From Pterobdella sp. o SKG-2022 (Eukaryota; Annelida; Clitellata; Hirudinida; Piscicolidae), in contig OZ038321.1 in assembly GCA_964035795.1 (NCBI GenBank), forward strand, positions 18,355,209-18,419,208: DNA of 64,000 nucleotides. Direction: 5' to 3'. Of the stretch, positions 21,121-31,669 are shown one piece after another. Under the pieces are notes generated by a model. It worked only from the letters and a program-made list of their open reading frames with translations, did not search any database and was not told the DNA's origin. The first letter of the stretch is position 1, and each line of letters opens with the position of its first letter. The translations under genes were made by a program, and so were the position numbers.

Positions 21121-22509
21121 CATACATCATTTTATGGTTTGGCTTTTGAAAAAATCAATTAAAATAGGTTAAGTTATTTATTATGTTATTTTTTATTCTA
21201 TTCATGGGCTATTTTTGTTAAGTTTTTCTATTGAAAGTTTGTAATAGAAGGTAGTAGTTCAATTATTTCAATAATTTTTTAATCAGTTAAGAGTATTAAA
21301 TTTGCATCATTTTTAACTTCGCCAAAAATAAATAAACCTGACTAATATTAAACGCTTGTGGTATTCAGTTTTTAAATATGTTTACAACCAATCACATCTG
21401 CAAAAATGTTAGTCTTTGACAGTCATTATAAAGACTAAAAAAATCTTTGGAATTGTTTAATAAAAAATCATTAACCTTAAATAAAAACTTTGTCCATCAA
21501 CTTTATTCATATGAAAAAAATTTTAACTGAATATTTTTGACCCCTAAATAGTATCAGAAATCAAATTTTTTGATTTCTTTAATGCTCAGATGAGTGATGT
21601 CCGGGAACTTTTTCAAGCTGAACGAACTTTTCAACCCGGATACATCAAATGCCATTCAAAAGGAATATTTATTATCACTCATAATTGTAGACAGTTGTCA
21701 TAATTGTTGAAAAATCGTAAAATTCCATTATTTATAATATAAATTTTTAGTAAAAGTATATTTTAATGTAATAATTTTGAAAAAAAAATTTTTGATTTTT
21801 TGGAGATAAATATTCGGCAAGATTTCTTTGAAGATAACTATTTGACATGATTTTCATTCATTCAATTTATTCAAGTTTTACAGTTTTATCTAAAATATCA
21901 AGTATAAATAGCGCATAGCATTCTTTAGATAGCCTTTGTGGAGTTTTAAATCTAGAATTTTTTGTTTTTTTTAGAATATGTAAGATGAAGTCTAGAATTG
22001 ATAGAAAAACTTGACTAAAAATATTGTTAGATGAGGCCATCAAATGCACTCTAATTATCTTAGTTTAGCAAAGTTCCCATCCTTTCTAATTAGTTCACTA
22101 ACAGACATCAAGTTAGTTACTTTTTTTAGAAATCATGAACATGAATAATCTGACAATATCACTTTCATTGCCATTTTTTGGTCAATAAAAACAAATTATT
22201 GATCTAAATGAAAAAAATTATCTTTTCAAAAAAGGATTATCTATTCCAAGTTATAGGTATCAATGAAACTTTGTTATTTTTTCAGTGATATTATTTGACT
22301 CATAGCTGTTGTAATAATTAAGTTTCAACTTTTTTCTAGATATAAAGAGGAAATATAATGATTAAAATATGTTCTTACATAAAATTTTTTGTTTTCTTTG
22401 GTGCCTTAAGTTCCAGATTTGAATCATGATAATGCTGAATGACTAACAAAACAACTAGTACTTTCAGTGAAAAAAAATGGACTAAAAGTAAATTTTCTTC
22501 CCTAAAGTA
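21121..22509. other. AT-rich spacer
   Basis: No gene seen. At about 21600-21640 lies a GTCCGGGAACTTTTTC block followed by CGAACTTTTCAACCCGG, a motif that recurs at 24510 and 24685. Confidence 0.5.
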
Positions 22510-22680
22510 AAAAAAAATATTGATCATTTGATCGCCTCTAGATGGGGGTTCGGCTGTACAATTGATGTGTTCCACAGGGCGCTACTCTATGTAGACCACT
22601 AATTGTCGGGCCACGCGGGATAGAAGCCGGTAATTTAAGATAATTAGTCTAATGCTCAACCACTGAGCTATAGGGGTCAA
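22510..22680 (-). mobile_element. tRNA-derived SINE B
   Basis: On the minus strand the head CCTATAGCTCAGTGGTTGAG and the GCATTAGACTAATTATCT stretch match SINE A. The body differs: GACAATTAGTGGTCTACATA, GTAGCGCCCTGTGGAAC, GTACAGCCGAACCCCCATCT. The B box is degraded (CTTCTATCCC). A body-only fragment is at 26075-26125. The shared head with a different body suggests a second SINE family. Confidence 0.7.
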
Positions 22681-22989
22681 AACCAAATATTAAATTATTA
22701 TGAAATAATTTGGTGATTTACATTTAAGCATAATGTTTTTTATGTTTTACATTTTTATCTTTCATGGTTTATTCTTTATCAATTGTTTATCTCAAATTAT
22801 CATTTTTACATTTTTTTTTAATTTTATTAATAAAATTAATTGATTATATTTATATTATAGTTTTATTATAACTCAGTGATGAAAACTGACACCTTTTAAA
22901 CTCATATTTTACTATTGTTTTTTCAAGTGACAGGTTAAATTTTGTTATCTTATTTTCTTTTTATTATTTTGTTGAGAAATAAAGTGATT
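22681..22989. other. AT-rich spacer
   Basis: Nothing recognised. Confidence 0.4.
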
Positions 22990-24190
22990 AAACCCTCACA
23001 CTCCACTGAACCTGTCTTCTAAAAATCTTTAATGATGCTCTTCTAGCTTCCGATACTGGGAAGTTTTCCCTTCTTCTTTCTCTTGACTTCTCTTCTGCTT
23101 ATGATACTGTTGACCCCTCACTTTTACTTCAGCATCTCAATTCTTTTTTCGGTCTTTTTGGCTCCTCTGTTTCTTGGCTTACGTTCTATCTTTCTAGCCG
23201 TTCTTCAACTGTTTCTATTGACAACTCTTTTTCTTCTCTTTTCTCTGTTTCTTTTGGTGTTTCTCAAGGATCTGTTTTCTTCATTTTTTATATTTTTCAT
23301 CTCCCTTGTCTTATCGAGTCTTTTTCTTCCTAAAGTCAGCTTTTTGCTGATGATACCTACATCTTTTTTTCCTCTTTTTCCCCATTCTTTTACTCTTGAA
23401 AGACTTAGCCTTTGTCTTAGTTCTATTCTTTTCTGGAGTGAATCCATGCATCTCAAACTAAATTCTTTGAAATTCAACTTTATCTATCTTCCTTAATTCA
23501 AATCTCTCCCTTTCTCTCTCTTTCCCATCATGATCTTTGACCTTACCATTTATCCTTCTACTATTCGTAGTCTTGCTTTCTTCTTGATTCTTTCTCTTTT
23601 CTCTTAATTCTCAAATTCTCTTAGTTGTTTCTACTTTTTTTATCACCTACGTCGCATCAGACAGATCTCTTCTTATCTCGATGAAACCTCTCTAAAGATT
23701 CTTGTCTGCTCTCTTGTTTTCTCCCGTCTTGACTTCTGTAATTCTTTATATTATAATCATCCTAAATTTACCCTCTACTCTCTTACTAAAGGTTTCAACT
23801 CTGTTGCACACCTGGTCTCTCATACTCTTAAATTTTCTCATATCTCCATCTCTTATCGATCTTCACGGCTACCTCTTCGCTTTCGCTCTTCCTTCAAAAT
23901 CTGTTCTCTGATGCATAAAATCTCATTCTACTTCATCTTCCTATCTTTTCTAACTTTTTACTATCTTCTAAACGTACTGGCTTACGGTCCTCTACTCGCT
24001 CTCAGCTCTTCATCATCTTTTCTTCTGATTTTTACGCTAAGACTGTTTTTTCTTTTTCTGATCCATTTCTTTAGAACTCTCTTTTTCAAATCTTAAATCT
24101 TCTTTTTATCCTATGTTTCTCAAGAACTTAAAAACCTATTTCTAAAAGCACTTCATTGCAGAGTGCCTCTAAGCGATGCGTAAGAAGCGC
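22990..24190 (+). mobile_element. second L2-like LINE, degenerate RT to 3' end
   Basis: A decayed reverse transcriptase: SLDFSSAYDTVDPSLLLQHL, then FGVSQGSVFF and LFADDTYIFFSS near 23340, each in a different frame. The C-terminal domain has a WLPV-like DLHGYLF region. The 3' end at about 24155-24190 (GCAGAGTGCCTCTAAGCG) resembles the end of the inverted copy at 53190-53815. The coding strand is markedly C/T-rich. Confidence 0.65.
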
Positions 24191-24351
24191 AAAATAAGTT
24201 TTTTATCACTTAACATTATTATTCTTAGGCTCAATCTTCCATTTATATATGAAAACTTCCAAAACTGAATCGTTGATTTATTAACCTAATGAAATTATGA
24301 TATAGAACCTAAAACGATTACTGATGAATTTTAGTTTGATAAAGAATCTGA

Positions 24352-24680
24352 CCAATGAGATAATAGTTGAAACTAGTTAAAAAAATTATGAATAATTTAT
24401 TTATCTAAAAATATTAATGTATTCTGCTAGATATACAATTTCAATTTGAAATTTTGACTCAATATTGATTTATTTATACCACATAATTTTTTATTCTTTG
24501 AACAGCTGATCCGGGAATCCGAACATTTCAACCCGGTAGTAGTTGCGTGGTATAAATAGCATATCAACATTGAGTCAAATTTTAAATTGAAACTTTATAC
24601 CTAGCAGAATACATTAATATTTCTAGGTAGATAAGTTATTCATAATTTTTTTAAACTAGCTTCAACTTTAATTTCATTGG
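24352..24680. repeat. foldback element (long inverted repeat)
   Basis: Two arms of about 130 bases, 24352-24482 and 24547-24680, are inverted copies of each other with scattered mismatches and short indels. Both begin CCAATGA(G/A)AT from the outside and contain AATATTAATGTATTCTGCTA. The 64-base loop holds CCGGGAATCCGAACATTTCA followed by ACCCGGTAGTAG. No coding capacity; probably a MITE-like or foldback element. Confidence 0.75.
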
Positions 24681-24961
24681 GGTTTCCCGGACTTTTCAAC
24701 CCGGTAGTAGAGCCTCTAGTGGGAAAACGTCTATATATATTAAGTGAAAAAAGAAATTTCTAATTTATTTTACATTTAAAATTTAAAATTTTTTGTCTAC
24801 GATAAATTCATATATTTTTTGTTTTAAGGTAATAATGTAGTTGCTAAACTAATGGAATAATTTTGAAGTTTCTATACAAAATATCAAGTTACTAAAAATG
24901 AGTCTTTTTAATGAATTTGTTATAACTTTCAAACAATTTTAGACAATAGAACAGGTTTAAC

Positions 24962-25150
24962 ATGGCCACGGCTCCTCCATTCACAATTGAAGGATATCTA
25001 TACCTAAATCCCCCCCCCCCCCTTCCTTATCAAAGTCATTATCCTCAAGCTCATGAAAATCAAGGGTTTGATGACCCATCTCACAATAACAACCAAAGTA
25101 CTAAACATAATATAAAAATTTTGAGTTTTGTAATTATAAATTATTTATGA
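24962..25150 (+). CDS. hypothetical Pro-rich ORF or first exon
   Basis: ATG-initiated 62-codon frame, MATAPPFTIEGYLYLNPPPP, then LPYQSHYPQAHENQGFDD, with a poly-C run coding prolines and a low-complexity Asn-rich end. It is less AT-rich than its surroundings. Pro/Tyr-rich N-termini occur in Lifeguard-type and other membrane proteins, but no downstream exons can be joined with confidence. It could be the first exon of an otherwise unseen gene, or a pseudo-exon. Confidence 0.3.
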   Translation: MATAPPFTIEGYLYLNPPPPLPYQSHYPQAHENQGFDDPSHNNNQSTKHNIKILSFVIINYL

Positions 25151-25378
25151 GATATGCCATTATATACATTATTTTTTCTTAAATGATATTATGCTCTGAA
25201 AAATAAATTCAATCGAACATTAAGGCAGTTTTTTTTTCATAAAAGAATCAATTACTTAGTTCAGTTAATTTACTTTAACGGATGTCTGTTGTTTTTTTAT
25301 TTCAAAAATAAAACAAAACCAAAATATTGAGATTAAATAGAAAACTTGAGTTTCACTTTGGAAGATATTTTCTCAGAT

Positions 25379-25491
25379 TTTAGATATAATCACTATGTCA
25401 ACACAGTGTTGCACCTTGTGGAACCAATGAATTGCGCAACCAAAACCCCTGTTCAAATGATCGACTATGAAGCCCATCAAGTGGAAGAGAG
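25379..25491 (+). other. exon-like open block
   Basis: After a possible acceptor, TTTTCTCAG at 25370-25378, the frame reads DFRYNHYVNTVLHLVEPMN and ATKTPVQMIDYEAHQVEE. A possible donor GTAATT follows. No family recognised; it may belong with the 24962 frame. Confidence 0.3.
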
Positions 25492-25955
25492 TAATTGAAG
25501 TTATTTTATAACTATTGGAAATTTCATAATTATTTCTTGTTTTAGAAGATACTTATAACATTTAATTATTTATTGAGATAAACGTTGGTAGTTACTAAGA
25601 AGTGAAGAAGTTGATCAAATTTTAATATTTCATAGAACTGAAGCTTCAAATTGCTGTTTTTAATTCTGTGTCTGTTTTGTTGGATTTCAAAAACATTCGA
25701 GTTTAAAGTTAAATAAATTCTTATCAATATTTGTTTCCAGGCAAAAAGAAATTTTATCACAATTATTAAAAGGTTTTGAGGGAAACTCTAGAAACTACTT
25801 CTAACAAAATAGCACAAAGTATAATTAAATTCGAAAATAACTTAAAATAGACTTGCTTTAAAAAAGCTGCCCAAGTAAATAGTCAGAGTAGGAAGATATA
25901 GGATAGAAAAACTTGATTCATAGTGTACAAAGTGTAAATTTTTAAATAGACACTA
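25492..25955. other. AT-rich spacer
   Basis: Nothing recognised. Confidence 0.4.
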
Positions 25956-26280
25956 TTTAACATTTTGTGACGTCGATTTATGAGAGAATTTTCGTACATT
26001 TATAGAACAAAGTCAGCTATAATTTTTCGAAAATATAGTCTCACAAAAATAAGTTAGTGAGTAGTAAGTAAGTCGATCATTCAGTCAACCCTAGATGGGC
26101 TTTCGGTTGAGTAAGGCGCTACTCCATGTGAAGGTTAACAACGCAGAAAATATTAGCTAATTTTTTTAAATAAATGTACCAAAATTCTCTCATAAATCTA
26201 CGTTGAAAATTGTCGAATCTTTTTTTAAATTGCATTAAGATTTTTGAAAACTAAGACCTATCTTATATAAAAGCTTTCCA
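25956..26280. repeat. inverted pair of repeat E around a SINE B fragment
   Basis: 25960-26050 and 26160-26270 are inverted copies of repeat E. ACGTCGATTTATGAGAGAAT stands on the left, and ATTCTCTCATAAATCTACGT on the right reads as its reverse complement. Between them (26075-26125) lies a minus-oriented SINE B body piece (CTAGATGGGCTTTCGG, GGCGCTACTCCATGTG). Confidence 0.6.
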
Positions 26281-26355
26281 TTAATAAGATAAAATAAAGG
26301 ATGTTTTTCGTTCAAAACTTTCACAATGAATGAAAAAAAATAAACGATAGGAAAA

Positions 26356-27004
26356 GCTGTTAAATATTAAAATTTTCAATAATCTTTAAAACACTATAAG
26401 GCGGGCCTCCATCTTTGCCTCCTCCATCAGCTTTGGCTGCTCTAAGGGCACATACTCCGGAAGGTTCTTATCGTTTTTCCACAGTTTAATTGTTTATTCA
26501 TTGTTTTTATCTACATTTGTGTTTGTTTTATTTCTCTTTAGCTTTTATGAAACTGATTCTTATTAAATTTTATTGCTATGAATTAGGTTTGAAACTATTT
26601 CAAGTCTAAGAATATGCGTTTATTCAAATTTTATAAATCTTTGTTTGAAATTTTGTAATACATTATTGTCGAAAGATTAAAACTCAAGAATTTAAAGTAT
26701 TTAAAAGACTACAGCTGGGTCTATTGTATTGAGCGGGGGGTTGATTAAGCTTAATAAATATTTTTTGACTTGAATGGGTTCTGTGCGTTCCAATCAAAAA
26801 TTTAATTTTTAATATTTAAATTCAACATTATTTTTTTTATTTTTTCTCATTGATGCATTGCAGAGCAAAGTATCTCATTTTGTTCTTTCTTTATCGTCGT
26901 ATTCTTTCACATCTGCCACTGAATTTATCTACTTTTTCTGGTTATTTATTTTGTCATTTTTTGAGTACATTGTTTTCCTTCTTCATGATATCCAATCAAA
27001 ATTG
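26356..27004. repeat. duplicated block A, copy 2
   Basis: Nearly identical to 3174-3822, including the GC-rich exon-like stretch (26400-26484). Right after CAATCAAAATT, at about 27004, homology jumps to the Lifeguard intron at about 8030. Confidence 0.85.
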
Positions 27005-27024
27005 GTTTTTCTAAAAAAAATAAA

Positions 27025-27881
27025 TAGTGAGATTTGGCCAGAAAAAAATTAAGAAAAGTTTCATGGACTTGCTGCAAAACATATTTAGTGATTTTTTTAC
27101 AAAAGTCCAGAATACCTATTTTTGCATTTTCAAATTGACAAAAAATCATTCAAGTTGCTTTCGTTATAATTAATCAATGGCTATGTAATTGAAGAAATTC
27201 ATTGGATAAATTTTTTCAGAACGTTCATAAAAATCTTTGTGTTCAACCACTCATGGATCTATTTTTTAGCATAGTAAGTCGTTTTTTGTTTAGTCTATTA
27301 TTATTATTATTTGACTGGCGTTGGTAAGTTAAAATTTATTTTTATACATATTTATTCTATATTGAATCAGACACATTGTTGGGAATTTTGTTTTTAAAAT
27401 AGAATTTACTAATGCACTTCTTTAAAATCCTATATGATCAAAAATGACTTAACTTTACGCATTTTTAATACATTTTTCAAATTTCAGCAAAAAAAGCTAA
27501 ATGATTATAAGAATAAATTGCTAAGTATAAATTTCTCTAAATATAGCGCTTTATCGTATGCAGACAAATAATAAATTCAGATGTTCTTTAAAATAGCTGA
27601 ACAATACAAATGAATTTAAAAATAATTATTGCATTGTCAGTGGTGTCTTCATAGTGATGTATCTGCTGCTAATATGTGTCAAGAGTGTTAGAAGAAATGT
27701 TCCCTGGAACTACATCTGTCTCTTAATCTTTGTGCGTTCGTTATATATCATTTTTTATACTCTTTTCTAGTAATAAAAATGATTCATCACAAGAAATCAA
27801 TTTTCTTTTACTCTATATTATCATGATATGTCCTTTCATTATAGAATGTATTTTTATGATTAACTGAAACTAGCCTATTAA
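27025..27881 (+). pseudogene. partial Lifeguard duplicate (exons 3 and 4 only)
   Basis: Homologous to 8030-9171. The exon 3 copy (27220-27273) differs at one base, changing Ser to Phe. The exon 4 copy (27641-27731) is identical, and splice sites are kept. Exons 1-2 and 5-9 are absent, so no product can be made from this copy. The intron lacks the ~105-base repeat D and an AT-rich stretch that are present in the gene. Homology stops at 27881 (GCCTATTAAC), the same point where LINE copy 3 starts in the gene. Confidence 0.85.
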
Positions 27882-28022
27882 CAAAAAACGATTTGAATCA
27901 AACAATTTTATCATTATTATTATTATTAAATTCCTCCTTAAAATTTGAGCTAATCCTCTTTGCCTTCAGAAGTTTGTTTGGATTGGCACTTGTAAAGACC
28001 AGTAGAAGGACATTTTGTTGGT

Positions 28023-28180
<158 letters not shown>

Positions 28181-28184
28181 TTCA

Positions 28185-29212
28185 ATCTTCTGTACTGCTA
28201 ATTATAAAATCAAACATCGGGTTACTACCAGTGACCTCAGATTAGTGAAATTGGAAGTTATATTGATAGAGCTTTTCTGAGGACATGGGCTGTGCCGCTT
28301 AGAACTATCTTCTGGATTTCTCTGAGAAAAGGATTGCCGTGTATTTTATCGAGAAAATCTTCGGTTCCTTTTTTGACTAGGCCCAGTGTACCTATTACAA
28401 CTGGGATGGTTCTAGCTCTGAGATGCCACATTTTTCCAATTTCAATCTCCAAATCTTTATACTTGGAAAGCTTTTCAAATGTTTTGGCTGAATCATTTTT
28501 ATCTGATGGCACGCTCATGTCAATTAGATAACAGACATTGTTTAGAAAATCCTTCACAACAATGTCTGGTCGGTTAGCTTGTATTGTGCGGTTCGTCTGG
28601 ATTTGGAAATCCCAAAGAATCATAAAATTTGGACAATCAGTAATCGGCTTCGGGTGATGTTCGTACCAGTTTTTCTTCGTACTCACCTTAAAATGGTTAC
28701 AGATTTTCCAGTGGAGATGTTGACATACCCTATCGTGTCTTCTTTTGTATTCTCCGGGTGTGAGAACAGAGCATTCAGATATAAGGTGGTCAATAGTCTC
28801 AACTCTCTCACCACAGAACCTGCATTTGGGGTCAGTCCCATTTTGAATTATATTTGCCTGATAATTCCTGGTAAAAAGGCTTTGGTCTTGAGCAGCAAAT
28901 ATAAGCCCTTCTGTCTCTGCTTTAAGTCTTGAGCTGAAGAGCCACTGGAGGGTTGCTTCAACGTCCACTTCAGTATTTTGAAGCCGTGCTGCGGACTGTC
29001 TATGAAGTGGTTTACTTTGCCATTGGTCTTCTATTTGCTTCAACCTCTTGCTTTTGGACATTTCTCTGGCTTTACAAGCATTTTCATTTGGAGCAGATAG
29101 GTCGCAGTCGAGTACAAAATTTAATTTCTGGGTAAATTTTAAAGACTCTTTGGTAATTGAATGACTTTTTTTTGAGTTTTTATGTTGGTTAACTAACTTC
29201 AACATTTAGTCA
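28185..29212 (-). mobile_element. R2/R4-type LINE C-terminus with nuclease (copy 1)
   Basis: A clean 315-codon frame (29205-28258). It contains the CCHC knuckle CRFCGERVETIDHLISEC, then KICNHF, and the restriction-like endonuclease motif ANRPDIVVKD followed about ten residues later by CYLIDMSVPSD (PD..D). KYKDLEIEIGKMW and IPVVIGTLG follow. This type of nuclease cuts the target in R2, R4 and related site-specific elements. The RT is missing. The 3' end runs through GAAGATTGAAAC (minus strand) directly into (AAT)n. It lies tail-to-head behind a second copy. Confidence 0.85.
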
Positions 29213-30480
29213 TTGGTTTTTTCAAATATTTATCCAGTCCAAGTCTGTGTGGATTGGTAAGTCCCAAAAGATTGTAAAGCCTGGCTCTTCTGTGACCGCT
29301 TCTGGTTTGTACTCATACCAATTTTTAGTAGTATCTACCAAAAAATGATTGCAAATTTTCCAGTGCAGGTATTGACCAACTCTGTCGTGTCTGGTTTTAT
29401 ACTCTCTAGGGGTCAAAATGGAACAACCAGACACAAGCTGGTCAATCGTCTCGACTTTATCAGCACAAAATCTACATTTGGCTTTTGTGCCATTATGCAT
29501 GATGTTTGCCTGGTAGTTTTTGGTGAAGAGACTCTGATCTTGTGCAGCAATTATACATCCTTCCGTTTCAGATTTGAGTCTTGAGCTGATGAGCCAATGA
29601 TAAGTTGCTTTTTTGTCTACATCAGCATTGTTGACTCTTGCTGCAAACTGTCCATGAAGAGGTTTGTTAGGCCAGTGCTCTTGAAGTTGTTTCAAGCCTT
29701 CTAGCTTAACGTTTTTTTATACTTCACGAGCAACTTCAATTGCTTCGAGCTGTTGATAGTCAAACTCAATGTCAAATTCCGTTTTAAACTTTATTGATTC
29801 TTTGACGACTGAGTGGCTTTTCTTTAACTTGCATGGTGTAGTGTTAATTTCAGCATTGAATCTTTGGTTTTTGTTAAATAATTGTATAATCTTATAGTTG
29901 TGGTTTTGTAACATAGTTCTAATTGCATCAGTCCTCTTCCACCTTTGTTTCTTGGGATGTAGAAACTTGCAACATCTGCTTTAGGGTGATGCATTCGTTG
30001 ACATGTTAATAGTTTTCTTATCTTAATGTCTATTTTGTTAAGTTCATTTAAATTCCAATTTATAATATTGTAACTAAATTTCATTACCGGTAGTTCTAAG
30101 GTATTAACTGCTAATATTCTGTTTTTTGCATTAAGTTCTGTTTTTGTAATTAACCTCACTCTTCTAATGCATTCTTTTTTCATTTGTTCCTTCATTTTTG
30201 CATGTTGTATTCCATCACCTTCGTTTACACCAAGATACTTATAAGATTTTTCTTGTTCTAATTCCTTTATTACGGTTTTATTATCTATTATAATATTGCT
30301 AGTTTTTACTAGTTTACCTCGCTTGAAACTGGCTTTTGCACATTTTTCTAGTCCGAACTGCATATAGGTATGCAGTTATCACTAAACACCTTCACCGTTT
30401 TTATTAATCCCTCCAGTTCGTTATCGTTACTTGCATATAATTTAAGATCGTCCATATAAAATCCAACTTAGTTTGAAATT
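29213..30480 (-). mobile_element. R2/R4-type LINE, RT C-terminus to knuckle (copy 2)
   Basis: Minus strand. It begins at the catalytic YMDDLKLYASND (about 30460), followed by the frames SYKYLGVNEGDG and RGLMQLELC (30363-29824). After a break it continues with LHGQFAARVNNADVDKKATY and the CCHC knuckle CRFCADKVETIDQLVSGC (29695-29222). It stops before the nuclease, where copy 1 starts. A premature stop and frame changes are present. Confidence 0.75.
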
Positions 30481-30725
30481 TCGAGATACGTAGATGGGCA
30501 AAAAGACAATCTTTGGATTTTTTTAAAATTTATCATTACTTTTTCCGCAACATTTCGTATTTTTCCGTGTTTGAATCAAGTTGTTTCTGATGCAATTTCA
30601 AGCTGACCAGCAAAACTTTATTATTCCTTAAATACTTTTGATTTTTCCATAAATTATGTTCAATATATGTTCTTCACTTGATTTAAATTATTCATATAAG
30701 TTTTTTCACAAATAAAAAAACACTT
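30481..30725. other. spacer
   Basis: AT-rich; nothing recognised. Confidence 0.35.
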
Positions 30726-30890
30726 TGTTACAATAATTCATGAAATCAACGGAGCTCACTTAACTCAAACAACGCAAACCGACCTTATTATTATTAACCT
30801 AAAATCACAAGTACCATTATCATGCTTGTGTCAAGAAATTTCTTCGGCTTTAGCTCTTGGTGAATTAAAGATTTTGGTGGAAATTAGTTA
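30726..30890 (+). other. exon-like open block of unknown origin
   Basis: A stop-free frame of about 55 codons ending in TAG: IIHEINGAHLTQTTQTDL, then CLCQEISSALALGELKILVE. The composition is more gene-like than its surroundings. No start, acceptor or family recognised. Confidence 0.25.
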
Positions 30891-30899
30891 GAGAATAAA

Positions 30900-31340
30900 A
30901 GAGTGTTGTCTAATTTCTTTTTTCGGATGTATGTGTCATCTACGATAAAATATTGGTTTAGATGGGTTTACTACTTCATGTTCCATTTTATTGAGGAAGC
31001 AGTTGGCGAACACCACTGAAAGTGGGCCTCCTATCGCAACCCCATCAACTTGCTTATTTAACTTTCCATTTGCTGAGAAAATTTTTTTTCTAGTAACCTT
31101 GTTCAGCAATTTTTCTTTCAAATATTGGAGGAAGCTTATTCTTGATGTATATTTGGTCGCTAATGTTTTTAAGGGTGTCTTCTATTGGTATATTTGTAAA
31201 TAAATTTTCTTTATCAAAACTTACATCTTCTTCATCTAGTTGAAGAAGAGGAGGTTTACTAAGCACTTTTTGAAAAACTTGAGTGTTATTAATAGTATAT
31301 TCTTTATAAGAAATAGGTTTGAGATAATTAGATAACATTT
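30900..31340 (-). mobile_element. Penelope-like element RT fragment
   Basis: Minus-strand fragment: FDKENLFTNIPIEDTLKNI (about 31220-31165) and KQVDGVAIGGPLSVVFANCF (about 31060-31000), then KMEHEVVNPSKPIF and a frame-shifted VDDTYIRKK at about 30940. The DGVAIGGPLSP/VFAN and Y-x-DD order is characteristic of Penelope-like reverse transcriptases. At least two frame breaks. No GIY-YIG domain is visible. Confidence 0.75.
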
Positions 31341-31547
31341 TAGCTCAGTTATAATATACTGTGTCTATTTGGTCTATACTTGGCCTAAGTTTTGACCCTT
31401 AGCTAAATTTTTCGACCTATATCGACAATATATAATACTACCCTTAGAGCGTATGAAAATTTTCACCACGAAAAAAAAGTACAAAAATCATAACTCACAA
31501 AACCCTATTAAAACCCATATTGGAATATTATAGAGTTTTCCATCACT

Positions 31548-31665
31548 TTTTAAATCTTTGCACTCATTAAATCTTTACAATCACTCTTTACTTTTTTGCA
31601 ATCACTTTTAAAATGTTTGCAATCACTTTTAAAATGTTTGCAATCACTTTTTAAATATTTTCGAA
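31548..31665. repeat. 21-base tandem repeat
   Basis: The unit GCAATCACTTTTAAAATGTTT occurs about three times from 31610, with degraded units upstream (CTTTGCACTCATTAAATC). Confidence 0.8.
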
Positions 31666-31669
31666 TATT

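Noticed and set aside
23205..23477. Minus-strand basic ORF (KRNREKRRKRVVN)
   Set aside because: It is the antisense of the C/T-rich degenerate LINE reverse transcriptase.
27025..27881. A second functional Lifeguard gene
   Set aside because: Only exons 3 and 4 are present; no other Lifeguard exons can be found around them.
31548..31665. CRISPR-like array
   Set aside because: Only about three directly adjacent AT-rich units with no unique spacers, in an animal genome.
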